DNA from: Biscogniauxia marginata
Taxonomy: Eukaryota; Ascomycota; Sordariomycetes; Xylariales; Xylariaceae
NCBI GenBank assembly: GCA_022695795.1
Contig: MU404061.1
Coordinates: forward strand, 62,001-126,000
Direction of reading: 5' to 3'
DNA length: 64,000 nucleotides
Each line of letters begins with the position of its first letter. Position 1 is the stretch's first letter. Below are positions 55,140 through 64,000 of this stretch, piece by piece. The translations under genes and the position numbers were made by a program. The notes beneath the pieces are model-generated. The model had not been told where the DNA came from. It saw only the letters and a list, made by a program, of their open reading frames with translations, and searched no databases.

Positions 55140-58100
55140 TTTGCCGTATCCGACTATGAAATGGCGATCAAACCTTGGTCGAAAATGATGGTAGGCTAAT
55201 AGTAATGAATGTTGATATATATGTACATTTAATAATAATGAATGGCAGCTGTAGTTACAGCAAAAAGGAATGACGGTTCTAAATCAGAACTAGGACATCG
55301 AAGTCTTGCTTCCAGAGACGACAATAACGGAGGGAGTAAAGAATAGAGGCATTGGTGTGTTATATATAGTTCTCCCCCTCTTCGACGTACCTCATTATCT
55401 ACAAACTAATAAACAATACTGGCCAACGAAACGTTGCGAGCCTGTCGTTACGTAGTTACATTTTTTTACTCCCATTTGATTAAACGGCTTGGTGTGTGAG
55501 ATGGGTTACCTGCACTCAACCCCTTTGCTTATACTTACACCTACCTTCCCTTTCTTGCTAAAGGGGCTTGGTGAACTGAAACTTAACATACCATGCAGGT
55601 GTTACAGTAAAAGTGCTTAGCCATAAGCTGATGTTGGTCATACAAGGGCTTTATTTCTAAGGATTCTCAAGGAGCGTCGTGTCTGGGGAAACATGAAAGG
55701 ACCAAAGCGGGAACTAATTAATATCAATTGTAGGCAAGCAGAACTGAACTAGGATCCCTGACCCAAATTGTCCGTAGAACCTCCGCAGGCGCGCGCCGCA
55801 TTTCATGCACACTTACCTTCCCATATTAGCTAGTGATCGCCAGGCCTACCCGATCACCCAATCAGAGCCCGTATAGAGCCACGTACTTGGAATATATCTT
55901 ATAACCATGACAGTTTCCACACGAATCCGTCGACCCTTTGAATCATTTCCTGACTAATTCATGAAGCATGTGATAAATCCAAACATCCTTGGCTTGCTAT
56001 CCCCTCTACGTACATGTAGTCCGCTACTACAGAGGCTTCATGAGGTACATCGACTTATAAGCTATGATCTTGTAAGTGATATGTAGTATTTACAAGAGCG
56101 AAAAGCGTAGTCGAATAACTAGAATCCTTTGGTGTAAAATAAATATAGAATTCAATTACCTACGCAACTGTAACCCTATAGCCTCTTCCTACTAACTGGC
56201 CATTCGTAGAATCGAACCCTACTTGATCATATTTCAGAATAACAAGGTCACATGCGGATGGCCTAGCATGATCCTACAACCCAATTACTAGTAACCTTAA
56301 TTTGTCTCATGCTGGGCACCCGAATGCTTATTCCAGTAACCCGAGCACAAGGCGTTGTATAGTTTGTGACTTTCCTCCTCGAGTAGATCAACCGTGCTTG
56401 TGATCCTTCACAATGGAAACCTCCTTGTGCCCGACAGCTGAAGTATCCAGATAGCTATGATCCTTCACCATTTTGGATTAAGCAGTATGAAGAACCATAC
56501 GCTTATTACATTCGTCGTAGTGTTATTGACAGTTGCTCCCTGATTATAGGATCTACTAATAAGATAGTAACTACATAATAACTACATAAGAACAAGGTAT
56601 ACATTTCAATACTCGTCGGTTTCTAAGCTGTTGAACAACAGGGCTTCGTTGTGTGCGAACAAAAATCTGCCATTCAATGAAGGGATAGATTAGCCCGGGC
56701 CGAGCAGTAAAAGGTTAAGCTGGTGTGCAGGTTGTTCGCCTCTTTTCTATATTTATTTGAATGGACATTTTACTTGCATAGAAATCGGTCTCGGGTGCGG
56801 ATGTCGACGTACCCAAAAATATTCCTTTCCCCACGATGCTACCGTCAAACCAAGCTCTATGGTACTATTATCGATCGACACAGCATGTAATCAAGAATAC
56901 TCCACGTCTCAACAGTTTGCTAGTCGCGCTTGCCTCATCGTGGTTTTGTCAACTATTCTGCATGATGTCTAGTTCCCACCTATGTCTTGATAAACAAGTA
57001 ACTTAAACATCTCCGCAAATTACTATATTGGGCGGTTTAGAAGAAGTCAACTTTTGAATGTAACAATAGAGCTACCTAACTAGGTGATAGTCTAAAGCAC
57101 GACATTGCAAATAGCTCAGAACACCCCACCAACTCCACTGCCGTTCGAATATTCCAGCCCAACTCATATTAACCTTGGGATTTCTTCATGATGTAGGTAT
57201 ATATCAAGTACAAAGATATCTAGTATTATGTCAGTATATATAAGTTCTCGATATAGACATATAAGGCACATTCGCACTGGGATACTAGTATTTATTTTTA
57301 GCTATGACTATTTCTGTAGTGTTCTGATCAATAGAGAAATATAACGTATGTTATTCATCGGACATCAAGACAGATACCTAGTCACAATAAATCGCCGTTA
57401 GTTGTTGTACTAGCCCTGGTCGTGGAGTTCAATGTAAGTGTATTATTCAATACAAGAAGCATACTTTGCGGGGTGACAGGGTAGGCATATGAATATGAGT
57501 ACTGATCAAATGCAAGGTACGCAATAGCACCTGCAGGGGTCTAAAACATCGCTGCAATCCACGATCGCCAGGTCGAGGATCGCGAAGGGTTCATTCGCCC
57601 GTTCAGCCCAATTAGCGTCTTGCGATGTGATATTTCAATCCCGCCATTTCACGGATGATTGGACAGCGCCCCGATCAGTCGTTTTCCTAATGAAACATAA
57701 CTGATTCGGAGATATAATGAAGGGGAAGACCATCAATGCTTGTGGTATTAGAGCCGATTGGCGAATAAATAGTTCATCTGAAGAGATTGGAAATTCAAGC
57801 TTGTTTCATAAATCTCACCCAGGGACGAATTAAAAGAAAGAAATGCCCATCAACTTCAAAGAAACATTGGCATCAGACACTGGTGAGGATAATAGAAACC
57901 TTAGCCCACGCAGCGAACTCCTTTTTTTCCTCTACACGGTTATTTGAGCCCCAAACTACAACGAATTACGAATCCATACAGAGCCAAGTATCTTGTGATT
58001 TCATGATCAAATCTGAACATGTATCTCGACACTCAGATTCAAGAGTTCGGGGAATCTTGACAGGTTCAAACGCCCTAGATTCCCACAATCCACAAGTGAC

Positions 58101-60738
58101 TGTCTAGGTTCTCCGACGCTTTGCAACGAAGTTACGGCCGAGTAATCACTGAGACACATACTATTTCAGGTGCCAGGTCCTATATGCACTGATATTCCTA
58201 CTGAGCGATGCATCTCTTTTCTATCACATATACAAGCATGCTCTGTTTTCCGACATCGGCGAGAACAAATTGACACAGATCTAGCAGGTAAGCAGTTGTC
58301 TCTCCGTGTCTCGGATTACACCATAGTCTTGAATCCTGGGGCAATGATTCTAGGAGTTCTTGTCTTGGAAGCACATGATGCAAAGGATTCCCAAACGGTG
58401 TGAGGTATCTACTCATAGACAACACACCTGTCTACAGACTGGGTTGGGGTACTGCTGCTATAGCAGCGTTGTATTGTGCCAGAGTTATATGGAACACCAA
58501 CTTACTCTTACTAGTTTGTTATTTATCGACTTGATTTAGTATGGATGTATGTAGGTACCCGGATGGTCATGTTATCTCTTATCACTTAGACGTACCTGTG
58601 CAGATTTATTGGATGCTGTCAACGGTCAGTCTATGGATATCATCTACAACGCTAATAAAAAAAAATAATCGCAATCCCACGAATTCAAATAATCAGACTA
58701 GTGGTCTAACGTCTCATACGGGGCGTTCGTAAAAATTGGAGTAATTGACAAGCCTCCTCTTCGTGATGTTTTCGCGCTCCATAACGCCGCAACGTGGTAT
58801 CAGATTTTATTTTCACTCAGAACCACAATCTCGATAGGTCGTGGGTTCAAATACTTCATGGAAATGGCCACCACATATCCTTGTGCGGCGTTCAGTCCTG
58901 AATAGGAACTTATAAGCCAATCGATGCGATTGTGATTCTGCCCATCAGGAAGAAACTTAATTGCAACCTCTCAATATTCGGGTAAAACTCAACCTCGATG
59001 CGATAGATATAGAATCGCGATGTATGTCTCTAGCATATTGTATTATTGATACAGACATGATTCGCGAGACCGGGCCACATTGATGGTCGCATATTCGTGC
59101 AGGCTGGTTAGACTATCAACCCGAGACTCAATATTGGTTTCCTTAGCGGTATCTTTCGGATCGGGGGTGCTGGAATGGCTTGCATCGCTTGCCCTCGAGA
59201 TTTCCTACATATCGAATTGATTTAGTCGTATTTTGAAGTGACTGAAGACGAGTCTCGAGGGAAAATGCCATCGTTTGTCTCTGTTCGTAACCCTCGTAGA
59301 TTCAAGCCCTGCATCACATGTAACCTCGGAGGTACCGATGGCGGATTATTCTCCCTGTCGTTCAATAACTGCCCGCCAAGTAAATTCTAAGTAACTAATG
59401 TTGCCATCTTCAAGTGGCAGGCTCGTAGAGTGGTTTGAGTATAGGTCTACTATGCTTCGCCTTGTCGTGTGTTAATCGGGAGATGTTGGCTGGTTATAAC
59501 TGGAACAGAAAGTTGCGCTCATGGCCCCAGGAATTGGGTTTTCTATGAGGGGCTTTTGCCACCACACCAGCTGCTCTGGCACCGTTACAGTCACTCAGCT
59601 GTCATACCATTTTACCGGATACCAGGTCGCAGGGGTTGTTGCAGGACAGAAGCGACACGTGCAAACACCGACCAAATACAGACGTCGTCTCATATTATAG
59701 CTCTTCTGAGGCATCTATCTTGTCCAGAATCAACCTCGCCTTTATCCAATAAGATGACTAACCGAGATAGTACTGATGAAAAGTTGAGATTTTGTCGATA
59801 TGTCGATAAGTGAGTGCCAAGGGCAGCTGACAGCGCCAATAATTCTAGAAGCTGACGATTTCTCAGCGCTATGCGGGTGATCGACAAGACTAATACCTCT
59901 CCTTGGCGCTAAGAACTCGATTCTTGTTGGGGAAAGCACGGAAACAAGAGCAATGGGCACTGGAGATTCGGGTGAAGCGGTGTCCTGGTCTCTCCTTGCT
60001 TACAAGAATGGGATTCTGGGCTAGTCCAGGGTCGACAGGGCTAGACAGTTCACTTGGGCTAATGCGTTCCAACGGCGCCTCCCAAGCACTGATCGTATGA
60101 TCAGCCTGCACGAGAGCCTTCTAAGGGCTCTAGACGGCCTTAGAAAGATACGGGATTATACCGAATGTTCATCATTGCCTGTTGCGCATGACGTATATCA
60201 TATCAGCCCACATTGCATGGCAACTTCGCACTCAGCCGTAACTTATCACCATCCCACACAAAGGCGGACCGCGATAGCTACCCTCCGCGTACCGCCTGTT
60301 AGTGAGTGTCCCATTGACCTGAAAATTTGATGTATATCGGTCCTATGACCACAATATCATGTCATTGGTAGAATATGCTCCCAAGGTGCTGGGCGCACGG
60401 CGCCGTCGGCGGGGGACCGTTGCGTCGATTCCTGCTTAACCCACGGAAGCTGGCCGACCCCGCCGTTCCAATAGCAATCTCGTAGCATTACTGAGAAGGC
60501 CAGAACTATGGCATAGGAGGTTTCGGCAGGGCCTGATGGTTATGGCAAGGACCCGGCAGGTCAACTGCTCGTATAAATACCGATTGTCTACGACGTGAAG
60601 TCCTCGGTTCTACGGTATTGCCAAGCTACTCTCAACGTTTATACTCTGTCAAGCTTCTATTTGTTAATACCATCGATAAAATACACCACTTAGCATATAC
60701 GGGGAGCACATCCTCCAATCTCAACTAGTTCAACAGCA
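55140..60738. other. long AT-rich stretch without a supported gene
   Basis: About 5.6 kb. Open frames at 56757-56972, 57787-58107, 58170-58403 and 59469-59813 were read and carry no motif. Two tRNA-like T-arm sequences (about 56185-56250 on the minus strand and about 58790-58870) do not fold into complete tRNAs. The final 150 bases are CT-rich leader of the phosphoketolase gene. Confidence 0.55.
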
Positions 60739-63397
60739 ATGGCGGACAACAAGGCTGAGATTGAAGCAATCCGGCCCTTCGGCACAGCTCGATCCACCGT
60801 CCAAGGAGCGCCTCTATCCCCAGAAGAGATCAAGAAATACAATGACTTCTTCAAAGCCTCTCTATACCTGTCTCTGGGCATGATATACCTCAAAGAGAAC
60901 CCGCTTCTGCGGGAACCTTTGAAGGCTGAACACATCAAGGCTCGCCAACTCGGTCACTTCGGATCTGCCCCTGGTCAGATATTCACATATATGCACTTCA
61001 ACCGCCTGATCAAGAAGTACGACCTCGATGCGTTGTTCATCTCAGGCCCCGGCCACGGTGCCCCGGCGGTGTTGTCTCAAGCTTATCTAGAAGGTACCTA
61101 CTCTGAGGTCTATCCCGGGAAGACCGAAGACCCAGAAGGTATGCAGGTATTCTTCAAGCAATTTAGCTTTCCCGGAGGTATCGGTTCGCATGCCACACCT
61201 GAGACTCCGGGTTCTCTCCACGAAGGAGGTGAGCTCGGATACAGTGTTTCCCATGCCTTTGGCACCGTCTTTGATCACCCCAACCTTATCTCCCTGACGA
61301 TGGTTGGTGATGGTGAAGCCGAGACTGGTCCATTGGCGACTGCCTGGCATAGCACAAAATTCCTCAACCCTATTTGCGACGGTGCTGTTCTTCCCGTTCT
61401 GCACCTCAACGGATACAAGATCAACAACCCGACCATACTAGCTCGTATCACGCACAAGGAAATCGAGCAGTTGTTCCTGGGCTATGGCTGGCAGCCGTAT
61501 TTCGTGGAAGGAGATGATATTGAGTCTATGCACCAGGCAATGGCGGCGACTCTTGAACACTGTGTTCAGGAGATCAAGAAGTTCCAGAAACAGGCTCGCG
61601 ACTCCGGTAAACCGTTCCGTCCTCGGTGGCCAATGGTCGTTCTGCGCACACCCAAGGGGTGGACGGCGCCGCGACAAGTCAATGGCCACTACCTAGAAGG
61701 CTTTTGGCGTTCACACCAGGTACCTATCACTGATGCAAAGACGACCGCAAAGGGTCTCAAGGTCCTCGAGGATTGGATGCGCAGCTACGAACCAGAACGT
61801 CTCTTTGGGAAGGAAGGAAGGATTTCGGCTGAGCTGAAGGACCTCTGCCCTACAGGCCAGAGCCGAATGAGCGCAAATCCCGTTGCGAATGGTGGACAGC
61901 TTACCAAACCACTCAAGATGCCGGACTTCAGAGACTATGCCATCAAGGTCGAAAATGCTGGAGCGGTCAATGAAGGTGCTATGCAGAATTTTGCCAAGTT
62001 CCTGCGCGACATCGTCAAGGAGAACCCTACCAACTTCCGTATTTGGGGCCCGGACGAGACCGAGTCCAATAAGCTCGGTATCGTCTATGAGGCTGGTAAG
62101 AAAGCCTGGCTGGGAGAGTACTTCGAGGAAGACGAGGATGGAGGCAACCTTTCCCCGTTTGGAAGAGTTATGGAGATGTTATCAGAGCATACCTGCGAAG
62201 GGTGGCTCGAGGGATATCTTCTCTCGGGAAGACATGGTTTCCTGAACAGCTATGAGCCCTTCATCCATGTCATCGACTCCATGGTTAACCAGGTTCGTAC
62301 GACGAGAGCTTTTACCAAAATGAAGTTAGCTAACATTTTCTTCTTTTAGCATTGCAAATGGCTGGAGAAATGTCTTGAGGTTGAGTGGCGTGCCAAGGTT
62401 CCGTCTCTCAACATTCTCCTGACTGCCGTTGTCTGGAGACAAGATCACAACGGTTTCACCCACCAAGATCCCGGCTTCTTGGATGTCATTGCAAATAAGA
62501 GTCCCGAAGTAGTCCGCATCTACTTACCTCCCGATGGAAATTGCCTCCTCTCAGGTGAGAATCCTCAACTCAGTATATTTCGTAACATTACTAACATTTT
62601 CCCGTAGTAATGGATCACTGTTTCCGCTCCTCCAACTATGTCAACGTAGTTGTCGCCGATAAGCAGAATCACCTCCAATTCCTCAACATGGAGCAAGCAG
62701 TTGAGCACTGCACCAAGGGTATCGGCATCTGGCAACAGTTCAGCACGGATGCCAACTCGGAGCCCGACCTCGTTATGGCTAGCTGCGGTGACGTTTCGAC
62801 GCACGAGTCACTCGCTGCCATCGACCTACTGCTGGAGCACTTCCCCGAGCTCAAGATCCGCTGCGTCAACGTCGTAGACATGTTCAAGCTCATCTCGCAC
62901 GCTGACCACCCCCACGGACTCACGGACGCGGAATGGGTCGCCCTCTTCACAGACAACAGGCCAATTATCTTCAACTTCCACTCCTACCCGTGGCTCGTGC
63001 ATCGCTTGACGTACAAGCGCCCTGGAAACATGAACATTCACGTCCGAGGTAAGCTTTGACTTGTGTCGTAGTAACTCGCTTATCACTTGCACACACATCC
63101 CTTCATTGTTCGCTCATCATGATCACTGCTAACCACATTTATACGATAGGCTACAAAGAGAAGGGCAACATCGACACGCCCCTCGAGCTCGCCATTCGCA
63201 ACCAGACGGACCGCTTTAGTCTGGCTATGGACGCCATTGACCGCATACCCAAGCTTGGCAACCGCGGCGCAACGGCGCGGGAGACGCTGAAGAACCAGCA
63301 GATTGCCGCCGCGGCCGAAGCGTTTGAGAACGGTGTCGACCCTCCATTCTTGAGTAACTGGGTATGGCCTGAGTCAAGACGCGTTGCATCCAAATAA
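60739..63397 (+). CDS. xfp: xylulose-5-phosphate/fructose-6-phosphate phosphoketolase, four exons
   Basis: Exons: 60739-62292, 62350-62554, 62608-63048, 63150-63397. Introns of 57, 53 and 101 nt are GT-AG; the joined frame gives 815 aa, the normal phosphoketolase length. Signature segments are [40 protein letters not shown], the family pattern [34 protein letters not shown] with the thiamine-diphosphate GDGEAETG motif, and [20 protein letters not shown]. The thiamine-binding Glu-containing second half follows ([12 protein letters not shown]). The enzyme cleaves xylulose 5-phosphate or fructose 6-phosphate with phosphate to acetyl phosphate and a smaller sugar phosphate, in the cytosol. The start codon is the first Met after a CT-rich leader. 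Fungal copies are often thought to derive from bacteria by transfer; introns here show long residence in a eukaryote. Confidence 0.95.
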
Positions 63398-64000
63398 ACA
63401 CGTAGACTAGAAATCGATATTCAGTAGGGCAAATGAGGGGATCGATTCCATGAGATATATATTGAGACGAATTAGAAACATAGTGATGACACTGGTGTTA
63501 GAGGCGTTGGAAAGATGTCAATGTATTATATATTATTTCTATTAGATCATGATATACAATTTTCTCCATTCCTTGTTTTATGCTTCATTATAACTCTTAC
63601 TTAGCCCAGCAAGCTGAATTCTAATCGCGGGCGATAGCATGAATGTGCCAAGCTACAGCTCTATTGAGCTCAACGCGAGCGCTTTTAGAATAAAAAATCA
63701 CAACATGCTTCCTCTGGATACCCTCGTTGAGACTAGTAATAAACCCTAGTTCCATCCTCATCGACTAAACAATTTGTGAAAATCCGGCGACTTCGTAACT
63801 TTGCTCTAGTACAGCTAGCCCCCCTTATAGTCTTGAAGATTCTCTCACATAGCGAATCATCAAGGAATTTGGGTTGATGCCCTTTATTCCAATCTAATCA
63901 CTCCTTTCTTCATACATGTATACATGATTGGAGGTTAACTAATCTACCATTTCTAGACAAATGCGTATACCGGAAGGTAAGGAGCACGAGTTACATCGAC
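63398..64000. other. 3' flank of the phosphoketolase gene
   Basis: About 600 AT-rich bases to the window end with no gene seen. Confidence 0.5.

Noticed and set aside
56185..56250. tRNA-like T-arm (GTAGG-GTTCGAT-TCTAC) on the minus strand with a partly matching acceptor end
   Set aside because: Only about 67 bases separate the pairing ends, no A box or anticodon stem forms, and one acceptor pair fails. It is at best a tRNA relic.
58790..58870. TGGTATCAGA and GTGGGTTCAAATA strings resembling A and B boxes of a tRNA gene
   Set aside because: No acceptor stem pairs across the interval and the anticodon arm does not form.
59469..59813. 114-codon plus-strand frame
   Set aside because: Composition is random-like and there are no motifs; neighbouring frames are equally open.

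Overview
The window is nuclear DNA of a filamentous ascomycete (Pezizomycotina), most likely a Sordariomycete. The evidence is short introns of about 50-130 nt with GT-AG borders and CTAAC/CTGAC-like branch sites, fungus-only families (GPI-anchored mucin-like wall protein, Syt1-type Sec7 GEF, 7TM rhodopsin-like protein, GH64 glucanase), and many short AGGTAGG/ACCTACC strings between genes. The species cannot be named from what is visible.

Layout. 1-711: 3' end of a secreted protein resembling fungal M6-type metallopeptidases. 2.3-2.9 kb: a decayed gene of unknown family. 4.8-7.8 kb (-): a Ser/Thr/Pro repeat cell-wall protein with a GPI signal. 9.9-11.6 kb: a broken secreted-protein gene (-) and a frameshifted ankyrin-repeat gene (+). 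13.7-14.2 kb: a DUF2237 gene. 19.1-23.8 kb: a Sec7/PH Arf GEF. 24.5-29.2 kb (-): an orphan protein with a possible cysteine-peptidase signature, a divergent phosphatidylinositol-phosphate kinase-like protein and a DUF2306 membrane protein. 35.1-36.6 kb: an eight-exon class I terpene synthase. 41.2-42.7 kb: a six-exon 7TM rhodopsin-like protein. 43.9-49.3 kb (-): cytosolic methionyl-tRNA synthetase, then a fusion of a PLP-dependent ammonia-lyase with an M20 deacylase. 49.9-51.4 kb (-): two broken genes, an M20 carbamoylase fragment and a small secreted cysteine-rich protein. 53.8-55.1 kb (-): a secreted GH64 beta-1,3-glucanase. 60.7-63.4 kb: a four-exon phosphoketolase.

Architecture. Intact, GC-richer genes stand as islands between long AT-rich stretches (roughly 0.7-4.8, 11.6-13.5, 14.5-18.9, 29.2-35.0, 36.7-41.0, 51.5-53.7 and 55.2-60.7 kb) that hold no convincing gene. 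All the recognisable broken genes lie in or at the edges of these stretches. This resembles the two-compartment genomes of fungi in which old repeats have been eroded, perhaps by repeat-induced point mutation, but no intact transposon is visible. The genes do not form one pathway. The terpene synthase has no P450, oxidoreductase or transporter beside it. The lyase-M20 fusion, the adjacent M20 carbamoylase remnant and, more distantly, the phosphoketolase suggest amino-acid and carbon scavenging. The wall protein, glucanase and broken secreted proteins suggest surface and host or substrate interaction.

All splice models were read by eye. They are supported by canonical borders, frame continuity and recognisable family motifs across the junctions, not by transcripts or database searches.
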